DNA of 64,000 nt from positions 15,872,001-15,936,000 of the forward strand of contig JBHGNT010000003.1 in assembly GCA_043228905.1 (NCBI GenBank), read 5' to 3'. Position numbers and translations under genes: made by a program. Under the pieces are notes generated by a model. It had not been told where the DNA came from and made no database searches. It saw only the letters and a list, made by a program, of their open reading frames with translations. Positions 13,401-25,466 of the stretch are shown here, in pieces. Source of the DNA: Azolla caroliniana. Taxonomy: Eukaryota > Polypodiophyta. How positions within the stretch are numbered: position 1 is the stretch's first letter; each line of letters begins with the position of its first letter.

Positions 13401-14165
13401 GACATTGAAGCCGAAACACTAATATGCGTAAAGAAGTTGTAGAACCTAAAGAGGTATTAAATAACAAGTGTGTAATGGAAATACAAAATTCATGAACAAC
13501 GAACTTTCAGAAGCCATTGTGGATCTGTGAAGAAAGTTTGTTTCGTTCGGATCCGACATTCTTGTTAGGGCATCCTATCCATAATTAGTAGTACAATGGC
13601 AAGCGTTCAAACATTGCCCACTACATTAGTCTGGTAATCTTCACCACTTTTGCCATTGTTTTTATCTTTATCATTATATTTTTAGATTTAGTGGGTTATG
13701 TCATTGTAATAGTATCCTTAGTTTTGACGATGAAACTCTCCTCATAGGAAAGTGTTATGGAGTAGTTATCATTAGAGAAATTAGTTAGATATGTTAATGG
13801 GTTGAGTAGTAAAAGAGTAATTGATGGGATTGGTATTTAAGGACCCTCTGTGCACAAAGGAAAAGAGGGCCTAATTTTGGAAATTAAGGTAATGACCTTT
13901 TCTCGAATATCACAATACCCTCTTCTAATTTTGTTGACTACCCCTCATAATAAGTTTTTCTTGCTACATTGTCTTATGTGGTATATTGCTATTAGAACTT
14001 CTAGATGTTATCTACTATACTACAACCTTGCAAGTAGTATTGGTATTATTTTCAAAGAGGTGTTTCTTAAGAATCCCAAATTGGACTTCGCTTAAATTTG
14101 CATGTCTTTATCTATTCATTATAACTCTAATATGTTTTAAGTGGTTGATTAAGCTTTCACACTAG
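13401..14165. other. Gypsy 3' end and possible LTR fragment
   Basis: The Gypsy coding remnants end here. A candidate LTR start TGTTATGGAG lies at 13753, followed by a weak TATA-like GGTATTTAAGG near 13830. No second copy was found upstream, so the LTR call is tentative. No gene. Confidence 0.35.
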
Positions 14166-14169
14166 CTTC

Positions 14170-14335
14170 CATGATATCATTTTTTTTTTCCAAAACAAAA
14201 TATCCTTCCATTAGTTTTCAAAAAACCTATCAGGTATTGTCATGAACACATGACCATTATGGCGTCACCCAAACTTGAACCTCGAACCTTGTAATCTATA
14301 CTTGAAAACCTCAACCATTAAGATAGCTTATTATT
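14170..14335 (-). mobile_element. tRNA-derived SINE
   Basis: On the minus strand the head has an A-box-like TAGCTATCTTAATGGTTGAGG and a B box GGTTCGAGGTTC about 35 bp later. A body of about 100 bp follows, ending in a 10-A tail at about 14171-14180. Length, promoter spacing and tail fit a plant SINE. No target duplication was recognised, so the 5' end is approximate. Confidence 0.55.
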
Positions 14336-14387
14336 ATATAAAATAATAAAAGCTACTTCTTGTATTACATTGATTATTGTAAAACCT

Positions 14388-14482
14388 CTAGATTATTCTA
14401 GAATGTCCTAGAGCATTCTAGGTCTAGAACATTCTAGAACATTCTAGAAATCTCTAAGCTATTCTATAGGAACCTATAAATA
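14388..14482 (+). promoter_or_regulatory. Perfect multi-unit heat-shock element plus TATA box (LTR promoter)
   Basis: Five alternating GAA/TTC units with exact 2-bp spacing occupy 14427-14449, preceded by further imperfect units from about 14390. TATAAATA follows at 14475-14482, about 26 bp downstream. This is the canonical site for trimeric heat-shock factor and resembles heat-activated plant Copia LTRs such as Arabidopsis ONSEN. A pyrimidine-rich leader follows to about 14670, where the LTR may end (TTTTGACA). Confidence 0.7.
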
Positions 14483-15550
14483 AGGGCATACATGTATTCT
14501 CAAATCAATTCGAATCACCACCAGTCTTTAGCTCTCATTACATATCTTGTATCCATTCTCTTTCTTTCTCTATCTTATACATCCATTCTTCTCTTAGTAT
14601 TTCGTTCCTTTCTTCTCGTGTTCTCTAATATCCTTCTTCCATCACTCTATCTTTTATCCTTGGTTTTGACAGGTACAAACTACAAAATAGATGGAAAATA
14701 AGAGAAAAAGGACGATCCCAATGGCTAGCCATGGATCCTTCATTTAACTAAGGATCCATCTCAACATCTAATTTGATTTCAGTATGACTACCAATTCTCC
14801 CATGTTGGCACATGCTTTCAACAACATACTAGAAAATGTCATCATAGTAGTTAGAGACCTTGCACAAGCATTCAAGGATAGAGTTGTATAGCATCCTCAT
14901 TCTTATCCTGCTCAATATAACCCAATAACATGGCCGGCCATTGTACCATATCTCCTCGAATCATGTGTGATAACATAGCTTCCATGATATCATTGATATC
15001 ATATATGTTGGGAATTCATTTTGTTCGCAAACAAAGGTTATTAATAGAAACTAGATCATTTTTACGTTGTAGCTCCATGCAACATACAACCAATTTAAGA
15101 CTAACACGACTAAGATACATCCTAGTTTGAACATGGGGGTACTTTTATGGTTCTAGGTTCCCTCTAAAAACCCTTATTCTACCACATACATCTCTAGTCG
15201 GGGTTGACAATATTCAAGACAACGCCATAAATTCCTATCTCATTCTAAATCAACACTCCAATTACTTCCTCTTCATCTCCCTTGTATGAGTATCATAGAA
15301 AGTTCTCTATACTTCCTTGTTTTGGTGATTCTAGACATCATGAATTTGTTCATGTACTTCCCGAGAATCACATTACTTATAGCCTCTCTATCTTTTTGAA
15401 GGATGAATGGTCTCTTGGGCAAGACACATTTACTATTTTTAGCCTTAGGTCAAGATTTCTAGATCTTTTTGTCTACAAAAAGGAATGCACTTCAAGCTTC
15501 AACTTCCTTCACATGCAATCAACTATCCACTATCTCATTGGTTTACTTTA
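14483..15550 (+). other. Decayed internal region of the HSE-LTR element
   Basis: Downstream of the TATA box is an LTR-type leader. From about 14785 a short gag-like frame reads MTTNSPMLAHAFNNILENV and soon meets an in-frame TAG. The rest has no recognisable family. A 19-bp string ending CTTCCATGATATCATT at about 14164-14182 recurs near 14978-14997. Confidence 0.35.
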
Positions 15551-16085
15551 ACAATTGGCAAATGCCTTGGTTTAAACCAAATTGGGTCACAAAGATCTTG
15601 GCTTCACAACTTAATGGTTTAAACAATTTGGTTTGGTTCAACTTCCCAAATTTTCATACAGTTCGGTTAAGCTTGGAGGTTCAAGGGTTCAGTTTAATTC
15701 GGTTTGAGCCTTCGGCGACTAAACTATTTTTGGTTTAAACGGCTTCAAAGTACAACTTAAATGGCTTAACAATTACAATTAAGAAATTTTTAAAATTCTT
15801 TTTAAATATCAATTAACATTATAAAACAAGACTTACAAGCTATTAACATAATTTGAGATCCAATATTTTTTTCTTTGTTGAGTTAATAACTAGGAAATTT
15901 TGGTTAGAAAAATCTTTATTAAAAAATTGTGCAAAAGTTCACTCAAAATTGAAGCTCAACAACTTAATGGTTTGTAAATATGTTGACCTTGGAAATCCCT
16001 CAAATGCCTTGGTTTAAATTGTTTTGGTTTTAATGATTTTCACGTAAATTGTTTCACGGTTTGGTTTGGTCAAATAAGGGTGAAG
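15551..16085. repeat. GGTTTAA/AACC-rich low-complexity repeat
   Basis: This is dense in GGTTTAAAC, TTGGTTTGG and TTCGGTT words, the complement of the words in LAX intron 4, and is probably a degenerate member of the same dispersed family. No ORF or clean termini. Confidence 0.45.
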
Positions 16086-17120
16086 GAACTTTTTCACAAA
16101 AATGTCAAATAATGAATCTGGCATCTTTAACACAAATCGATTTTGTCAAATACTTAATGGTGGGGTATAGTCTACATGATTAGCGACTTCACACAAAGAG
16201 AATTTAGCCCTCCTATTTCTTAGGTTAAATCTTGTTCTTTCCTTCTCTTACTTTTGGTAATCTTTCTAGAATGCACACAACCTTGATGTTTTCTTCTATA
16301 TGTTTCACCACAATATTTCATCAAGATTGTTCCAAATACATATCATGATTTACTTTGCTTTTATACTTTCCTTAGGATTGGGCCACATGTGCAATTCTAA
16401 AGCACATTGTTTTAAAAAGAATAAGAAAAAGTATATTAACATCATTAAAGCATATATAGCCACCGCAAAATAAATCAAATTCGAATGTGTCGTGAATAAT
16501 TATATTCAAATCTAAATCAAAGAGGAGAGAAAGAGTATCATTAACATGTTTTCCCATCACAAACTAGCTCCCATGGGACACATTATCTCAATTACATTTT
16601 CTGTCTTGAATATTCTTGTCTTAATCCTCTGCTACTTCCCACTAATTTCTCTTTCTCTATGTGGTGTGTTTGATAATTTGTTATCCTCACCCCACATTTT
16701 TGACCCATATGTACATGAAAATGTTTTCAATAAATCGATAACTTAGATCTTGGCTCTTCCAACTATGTATATGTGCATTGTTTCTTGAATGCCTCTAGGG
16801 TTGCATATGCCAAGGTCATTGAGAATGTTGTAGGTACATCACTCTCACTATACTAGATTAGTTCCAATCTTTCCTTATTTGATATAGTTTCAAATACGAT
16901 CTATCTAGAAGCCAAATAGGGTAATGTATATCCCTTGATTACTTCAATATTGTACACACAACATTTGGAACTCCATTTGTGCCCTTATTCTGCTTGCTAT
17001 AGTCTCATGTACTAAATATACCATCCACTACATATCCTTGGATACTCCACAATAACATTTAGTCTCTTCATTACTTTTTCCATGTGAGACATCAAATTCT
17101 TTGTGAAAGTGTACACCATC

Positions 17121-17165
<45 letters not shown>

Positions 17166-19083
17166 ATGTCTTTATGTGTGAGTCAACTAGTACAACTACT
17201 TGTTAGTTTTTAATTTACAATTATTTAGCAACCAAAATATAATCTACAAGGATAAACATCCATAGTGGCGTAAACAATGATGTAAAGTAGATTGCAGAAT
17301 TCCTTACCTCAAACGAATCACAATAAAATCAAGCATTACGTCCTATATGTGTTCTCTTTGTGTAGTGTCTTTACAAAACACTCATGGATTTGACCCTTGG
17401 TTGTCTTCACACAGTAATGTTGACCATCCTATTACGGCTACTTTAACATTACATTGGAGGAAATTGCGCTACTCATTGAAGACTTCTAGGTAGAAGGAGG
17501 ACTTAACTTTAACACGTGTAGAATTTAGAAATCTCCTCTCTCATCTGTTTGTTGATGGTCAATGACAATCAAATTTGGTAGCTCGTCCATCAATATTGGG
17601 AAAAACATATGGGACTAGGATAGAAAACTAAACAGAATATGCATTGTCGCCTTGTATGAAAGGATCTTTTGAAACTTGACACATTTATGGGACCATTGCA
17701 ACTTTCTTATCATGATCCTCTATTGTAATGTGAAAACAATTGCAAACTTTAGACAATATTTGTTTTTCTAGTAAAATGTGACCATTTTAATTATCTCATG
17801 TATATATATATTTGTATACACAACGTAACACCTATACAAATGAAGGCTACACCATTCAAGAGGTTCTAAATCATTAAATAGATAGTATGTTCTATTAATA
17901 TTATAAGAACCAAGATACTATTGAATTAGTCATTGATATTCATGGTTTCTTATGAAAATGTATATGCCTCTTTCTCTCCACCTTTGTTGAATAATTTTTG
18001 TGCTTATATGTTTTCTCTTAGGATAAGTGTTCATTGTTACAAAATATAATATCTAGATCCATTCTTAAAATAAGTATGTGTTATTTAATAGTTGAACCTC
18101 TTATGCTTGGGATCCATGTGAAGCATATCTTATTGTATCTTTGCGATTATTCATTCTAGACAACACCAATGACTATTTGACAAACACTTCTTGATACATG
18201 TGAGGCATGGCATTGGTCTATTTCTCATTTTGTTTCGTAAATGCATATTGAGGACATGATTATAATGATCGTCTTTCGATGTGCTTCCTTCTTGACCACA
18301 TTTTGGTCATCATTTCCACCAAAAGACATTTTGATATTATTTATATATTGCTAGAGATTTCTATAGTGGTCTCAAGTTACGATAGAAAGATATGTACAAT
18401 TTATTCTCTAATGTGTCTTACAATCAAGGGATTTCCACTTTTTCCAAGATTGCAAAGGAATTTCAGCATATTTTGAAATTTGAAAATGATGGCATCATTC
18501 TACAATTTATGCATACACATTGAGGCTCATCTAATCATCATAAGATAAGGTTATGTGCCATTTGGAATACTTTGTGTGCCATTCTTGTTAGTTGGTATTT
18601 CGGTTAATGAAAATGTTTTATAGCTTGCATGTTCTTATAATGGAAGTTAGGAAATGTTTCCGTCATCATTCTAATACTAATGGTGTCCAACATCAATAAT
18701 ACTCCCCATATTATATGACCTAGAAATATGAACAATTATCAAAAAGTAACATAAAGTGCCTATATTTGAGATATGTTAATTACATTATTAAAGCAAAACA
18801 TTAGTTAGTGGAGAATACCAATCATCAATGGAAAAAATCGATCTGTGGGATAATTTTGCCTCATTAGCAAGTCACACACTATATTTGCATTACGAATTGA
18901 AACAACATGAAAAGCAAAATATTTGTTTGTTAATGGAATGCATATTTGGTCAACAGTTGTGAAAACATTAATAGCTTATGATCAATACCCAAATGAAAAC
19001 TTTACCCAACATACTTATTAGATAAATTACTTTCTTTCAAGAGTATACAATGAAATTTCCCAAGTTACGATGACATTAAACAC
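16086..19083. other. AT-rich intergenic DNA with (AG)n microsatellite
   Basis: No coding homology seen. A pure (AG)n run lies at about 17123-17164. The last bases (19084-19099) are the left copy of the LINE target duplication. Confidence 0.55.
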
Positions 19084-19099
19084 AAGTTGGTTCACTATT

Positions 19100-20480
19100 A
19101 TCCTCCAAAGCATACCCGAGAAAGTCACGATGGAAATGAATACATGGCTCGTACGTCCCCTATCAATCATCGAGATATGGGAGGCCCTCTATGATCTGGA
19201 TGTAGATAGTTGCCCCGGAATTGACGGCCTTACCCCTCACTTTTTCACATGCCTTTGGGACACTATTAAAGAAGACCTCCTCCAGGCATATGAGGAGATC
19301 ATCACCTTGGAAACATGCCTGAGGAATTTGGACAGGGGATGATACATCTCATTCCTAAAAGTGGTGGGAGTGCCAATGGCATTAGCAAGTGGCGGCCCAT
19401 AACTCTTCTCAATATTGTCTATAAGTTACCCGCAAAAATCGTGGCACGCCGTTTAACACCACTTCTCCCTCAACTCATTCATCCATCCCAGACAGGTTTC
19501 GTTAGAAATCGGAGCATCCTAGACAACCTCTTCTCATTCTGGGAAGCAGTAGCCCTTTCAAAGCGTACCAACAACAAGGTAGCAGTGGTACTACTAGATT
19601 TTGAGAAAGCATATGACAGGGTATGCTAGAACTTTCTCGAATGTGTGATGGGGAAACTTGGCTTTCAAGAGACATGGATCAGAGGCATTCCCAGACTTAT
19701 ATGAACGACAACAATTGCGTCTCACTAGCAGGTGAAAGGGGCCCCTTTTTCCGACTATTCCGATTTGTACTACAAGGATGCCCATTAGCTCCATCCTTAC
19801 TTCTATTATACGCTGAAGCACTCTCTTGCTTTCTCAACTCGAGACATCTCAACCTACGTGGTCTTCCTGTGCCTCATTCTCATCAAAGCATCATGGATAT
19901 AGAATTTGCAGATGACACAACGGTCTACATGCAAGGGGACTTGGAAAACCTACAAAAGCTCGAAAGTGGGTTAGCCATATTTTGCAAGAGATCCAATGCC
20001 ATGATCAATTGGCACAAATCCTGTGCAATATGGCTTTCTGATGAAACACATCCTGTGTGGTACCCACATCCTGTGTGGTACCCACATCCTGCTTTCAAAT
20101 GGATCAATCAAGGAACAAGCACCAAATATTTGGATTTCCAAATTGGTTTCAACATACCTCTGGAGACTATGATTGCACCCATTATCCATACCATTCGACA
20201 AAAGTTGATACATTGGAGTTCGAAAAAACTGTCGCTAGCGGGTCGCATCATAGTGGCAAACCAGGTACTACTCGCAACAACATGGTATAGTCTATCATGT
20301 TAGACAATCTCCAAGGAAAGTATACATCAGATTCAACGACTGGTACGCAACTACATTTGGTCTGGTAAGGAAGATCATGTAACTCGTGCCAACGTGGCAT
20401 GGCCTATACTCACAACACCTAAGTCGAGAGGGGGATTGGGTCTTATTGATCCCCTCTTACATTGGTAGTCAGCAATACAC
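19100..20480 (+). pseudogene. LINE ORF2, reverse transcriptase part
   Basis: RT motifs occur in order: ISKWRPITLLNIVYKL near 19382, QTGFVRNRSILDNL near 19491, LLDFEKAYDRV near 19590 (first catalytic Asp), LQGCPLAPSLLL near 19770, FADDTTVYM near 19903 (the catalytic Asp pair) and SLAGRIIVANQVLL near 20235. Thumb-side homology runs to GGLGLIDPLLHW near 20460. Frames shift near 19340 and 19620 and there are internal stops, so it is inactive. A 15-bp direct duplication (TCCTGTGTGGTACCCACA) at about 20050-20085 adds codons. Homology stops abruptly at the T1 insertion. Confidence 0.9.
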
Positions 20481-20637
20481 ACGGTGAAACCAATGTCATA
20501 AGTCAACAAACAAAGTATATAGAAATAAAATTGAAACATATAGAAGAATATAAAGAATGGAATACACCAAGTAGAACCCAAAATTTGTATTAGTAATGTG
20601 AATTCCTAACAATACATTTCGTCAACAAAAGAGTCTA

Positions 20638-23600
20638 TTACATAGCAATCAAATCATCAATGTCATTTTCTTCTTCATCTATTATAGAAGTCTCTTCGGC
20701 TATACGTGCATTGTCTTCCCATGTTAGCCAAGCCAACATAATATCTTCATTAAGCTCATCATCAGGCTCTATTAGCTCCCCCGGTTCCCTGGCTAATGGA
20801 GGAATAGGCTCTCGCGAAGCAGGTTGAAACCTTTCGGTATCAGCGAGGTTCTTTGCACCGACCTCCTCATCCTAGTCTGGGCACTCCCACAAAGCCTTAA
20901 TCCTCATGTTTATAAATATAACTTGCTCCTCGTCCTTCTCCAATGCAACTATGTTTCTGAAGAGCTTCAATGCACATGCAGACGTTGTCCCTGTGAAGAA
21001 AGCAACAAGAAGAATTAGTTTTCAAACAAAAAAGAATCAGTATAGGTTATCTCAAGATCATTAACCTAGTTCGAGGAATACCTGTGCCAGAAAAGAGGTC
21101 TAATATCCAATCTCCTTCTACAGAAAACATCTCGATCAAGCACATCATAAGTCGTTGAGGTTTTTGGTATGGGTTGACAAGTCCTAGTTCTATCGTGGTG
21201 ACATGTCACAATTTCCGTGTCACTACTGGATATACCAACAGATTTGAACCTCCGACTTCATTAGAATGCTCCCAGATTCTTTGTTTCTTTATTTTATCGA
21301 AGTAGCCAACCGTAATGTATTCAATGGCATTTACGAAACGAAAGGTTGACCGTCTATTGACATTGGTTTTTATCCTATAACAAATATTGCATCGAGTTAA
21401 GAATAGATTGAACAATATTAAGAAAGGCAATATAGTGAATGAGACTTATAAATAATCCTTACCATGCAAGGTTCTCGATGCCATGGCAACGAGATCTCAA
21501 AGCTTGAGCTACCGAGTACCCTTGGTCCATACTATGAAAGATAACTATCCTCCACAAGGATGCAGTCGTTAGCTCAGCAAAATCCTTCAAAATCCTTGAC
21601 CATCTTCTCTTACTGTTTGAACCTAAAAGGTTCATCGTCGTATGATGACCCTGCCATTCGAAATTCGTATGGAATATCAACAATCATTAGCGTATATTCC
21701 TTCTTTGGCACTTTTTGGATCATGTCAACGACATCGCCGCAAATCACGTTGTAGTAAAGATCTTTAGTAATGTCCTTTTTGTGGCTAATTTTTTTGAAGG
21801 AACCATCTTCCTCAATTTCGTACGCCTTGACTAAGCGACGATCCATTTCTTTTCTGGCTCTCTCGAGATGTGCAAGGAAGGATGTTAGGAAATCGTGTAT
21901 ATCCTTAACTTCTCCTTGTTTCTTGCCACGACATGGTTTCTAATAGAAGCAATAAGACATCAAGATTATTACACAACTTCTACATATGAGGAAAACTTAA
22001 TGAAAAACACCAATACTAACCCAATCCTTGAATGCAATAAAATACTCGGATAACGCCTTATATGAAGACGTTAAAGGATAATCCTCGGTCACTTGTTCCC
22101 AAGTTATACATCCAAGTTGTTTCATCATAACTTCTTGGATCTTGATGTACACCTTATGATTGTGAAATTAGAAAACGAGATTAGAACTTTCAATTGCACC
22201 ATATTGAATTCAATATCACTATTTGAAAGACTTACTTATTGAACTCAGTCACCATTTCTTCAAGACTTAATTCTTTCGCCACAAACCTTGACAAAACAGA
22301 CACAAGAAGCTACTCATCCTTAATACCTTGCATCGCTCTCCACAGAGATAGCTTCATGTCGTCAACTATTTCTTCAATTGTCAAATCAATTTTCTTGGCC
22401 GCTTGTGACTTTAATTCTAGATGAGGGTCTACCTTACATTTCTTTTGTCATTGACCCTTGACTTTCTTATTCTCCCAGATTGAGAAGATTTGATCTTGTA
22501 GGTCCCATACTTCTCCATCTCTAAAGGCAAGTTGAAACTAGGACTCATATTTCCGAAGACCATCCGACTTAACATTATCATCCACCACAATGCCGACCTC
22601 ATGAAGACATTGACGTCGTAGGCCGGGGTGTAGCTTCACACCAAACTTTTGTTTGACGTCCAGGTATTCATGGTGGAAGAACCTCATCCGTTCAATAGAT
22701 TACATTTTTTGCCTATAGTCGTTGTCGTTGTTGTGGTCCCATGCCAAAAACTTTGCCTCTTCAGTTGTGAGGCCCACGTATATTTTGCACTCGGCATACT
22801 TGAAGAAGAAAGTAGTTGGGTGCTCTCTAACAAGTTACCATCGTGCTTCAGCCGAATGTGATCCACCAATTACAAAGTACTTGTATTGATCATGCTTTCT
22901 CACATTGAAGTCCTCAGTTGTGGAACATTCTTTGGGATCTACCATCACAATGAAAGGCACAACTGTAGCATGCAGATTTATTTTCATTTTTTTCTTGAGA
23001 TTCTGAACATGCATTCGGTGTGGCTCTTTGATCTCAAGTGGTCTTCGTCCTATTTTTACAACTACTGGGGCCGATGGATGTATATTATAGGCAAATTAAA
23101 CACTTGCCCTTTTCTCACCAGTTTGCGCTTCATTAACTCTTTCCGTATCTGATTCTGCTCGTATGACAACACACCAGATACCAGCTTAGCACTTGGCGTT
23201 CCCCTAATGTTCTCATCTTCGGTTGAGCTTGATGAGTCGGAGTTAGACATTTTAGTGGTCTTGATTGCACTTTAGATGCCCTTTTTGGGGCCTTCACCGG
23301 GGAGGGAAAGGGCTCCCTTAGAGTTACATGGCCTTGTATATAAGGCCTCAAGGTGACAATAAGGTTTTGTGAGCTTTGTAGATATTTTTTAAAAGATTCT
23401 GGCCCACAAGATTCCTTTACTAGTTGATCTTCAGAAAGGTACACTTTACGTACCCCCTTCGAGCACTCTATCATTACAAGAATGTTGGCTGAATCTAAAT
23501 CTTCGTAGTCAAATCGTAAAATACGGCCATACATAAATGCGGTGTTATTTTCAAGCTGATCGTCGCCCTTCTTCTTTGCCGTATACAACACGACTTTTTT

Positions 23601-24502
23601 CTTGGAGTAGTAGCTAACATACTGCATACACCATTCCTTGTCCGTTAGATTACGGTCAGGAAGGTCCTCACCACCAGTAGTAGCTAACATTTCCTTTTGG
23701 CTAATTCCGTCTGATGGTTGAGATTTTGTCTCCTCGTTGAAGAGAAGTTTTTTTCCTCTCTTCATGTTCTGAGGAACTATTTGTTTCTGGGTCTCAATTA
23801 GAGAGCCCTGAATTCAGAGCTTTATTTTCTTCACAGGTCGGTTAGACAAGCTCTCAAACAACCTATTTAAGAAAGGACATGTGAAAATATAAGTTAGTTG
23901 GTTGCCTAGATTAAGGTTGGATGTTAAAATATACATAAACAGACCAAGACAAAAACTAGCAAGCGATTTGTGCTAAACTCTAAATATCAATCATACTTTT
24001 TGTGAACATGATAAACCTTTATTGTTAATTTAAATCTAGTAAGGGCTATTCACTTCGAATATTATATATCTTAATAATTTTACAAGGGTATATATCATAT
24101 TGGAGGGTAGGTATGGTTTATATTGATTCCATATCCCATATTGTTAAGAATTTTAGTATGATAGATTTGAATTTGGTATCATAAAGGTAATTCGTGGGTT
24201 ATTTTCTTTTATTTTAATAGGTCATAAAACCTGTTTCAATAAGGGCCCTAAATGGTACAAAATGTAGCAAATGTCACTAAAAAAGTCTGAATTGGACATA
24301 AAATTGGTATCTTTTCAAACATATATCAGAATGTTCCCCCAAAGACACAATATTCCAGTATAAAGTTTGTATAAAACACAAACTCTATACAGGAACTCGA
24401 TATGGCGTATCGAGTTCTTGAGTGCTAAAACATATTTACAAAAATGTCTGTACTACTAGGCGATTACTTGGATTCTTGACGCTTGCTCTTCTTCGAAGAC
24501 AT
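20638..24502 (-). pseudogene. ParB-like/DNA N4/N6-methyltransferase fusion (T1 gene 1, decayed)
   Basis: Exon 1 (24502-24468) encodes the basic start MSSKKSKRQES and joins in phase to exon 2 from 23862. About 200 residues without recognised fold follow. A ParB/sulfiredoxin-like segment lies near 22960-22690 (VVPFIVMVDP, then YFVIGGSHSAEARW, then FKYAECKIYVG). The methyltransferase follows at 21850-20900: catalytic motif IV reads MIVDIPYEF (about 21690-21665), then NPYQKPQRL near 21160 and the AdoMet motif DLFSGTGTTSACAL across an intron at 21081-20991. Motif IV before motif I is the PF01555 (DNA methylase N4/N6) order. The tail is acidic (IIDEEENDIDDLIAM) and stops at 20638. At least five in-frame stops and two or three frameshifts make it inactive. 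Target base (N6-A or N4-C) cannot be told; DIPY deviates from the usual DPPY. Confidence 0.8.
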
Positions 24503-25466
24503 GATTCTCGTCATCGATGCTTATGGGGGAGATGACGATTTGGTGTTGCGTGCTCTCGGTTGTTTGTGCTCTGTGTGCTCTGTGTGCTCTGTTCTGCGTG
24601 TGAGTGATTGCGAAATGAGGGGTATTCCTATTTATAGGGATTGACCACTGTAACCAGGGTTGGTAAACTTAAGGTTAGTTAGTTAGACCTAAGAAAGAGT
24701 TTCTTTGACCTTAGGACACTTTTTTCTTAGACCTTAGTACACTTTATTTAGTACATAATCTTGAATGTACCAATGACTCTCTAATAGATTTGAATTAAAT
24801 GATGCTTATGAATGAATCAATGATTAACTACTCAAACTAACATATTAATGATTATTTTATACTCAAACTAACATACAATGCCTTTAAAGATCATAAATAA
24901 AACAATGATGAGGTTCATGAATGAACCAATGATTGAATACTCAAAGCAACATTTTTATGACTCTCTAATGTTTTGTATTAAAGATGTGGCCATGAATGAA
25001 CCAATGATTGAAAAGGTTTATATTTAAAATGGTGGGCATGAATGAACCAATGATTGAGAAGTTCTATATTAAATATGGGTGCCATTAATTAACCAATGAT
25101 TTTAACTTTAAACCAACATATATATGGCTTGGTAATGATTGTAAATATATTATACATGATGGCTAAAGTAAATTTAATTTAAATTATATACTATAGGATT
25201 AATAAGGTATAAAATATAATTGATTTGACTTTATACTGACTAGTTTAAGTAATTATTAATATGTTGAATAAATTTATTATATTAAAAATAATATCTTTAT
25301 TTATTGTATTAATATAATATTAAATAATATAGACATTATATTGAGGGAGCTTATGTTTAGAGAGGAGTTTATGTTTAGAGTGGAGTTTCTGTTTAGAGAG
25401 GAGCTTATTAGTTTTTTATATTAGCCCAAGCACATAACTTGAAAAGCTCTATGTGGACCTTAAGCC
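24503..25466. promoter_or_regulatory. Divergent intergenic/promoter region of T1
   Basis: About 960 bp separates the two T1 genes. A GTGCTCT-type short tandem (about 24560-24600) lies next to the methyltransferase start. The region 24770-25130 has four or five diverged repeats of ATGAATGAACCAATGATTGA, and the rest is very AT-rich. It presumably holds both promoters; no TATA box can be assigned with confidence. Confidence 0.45.
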
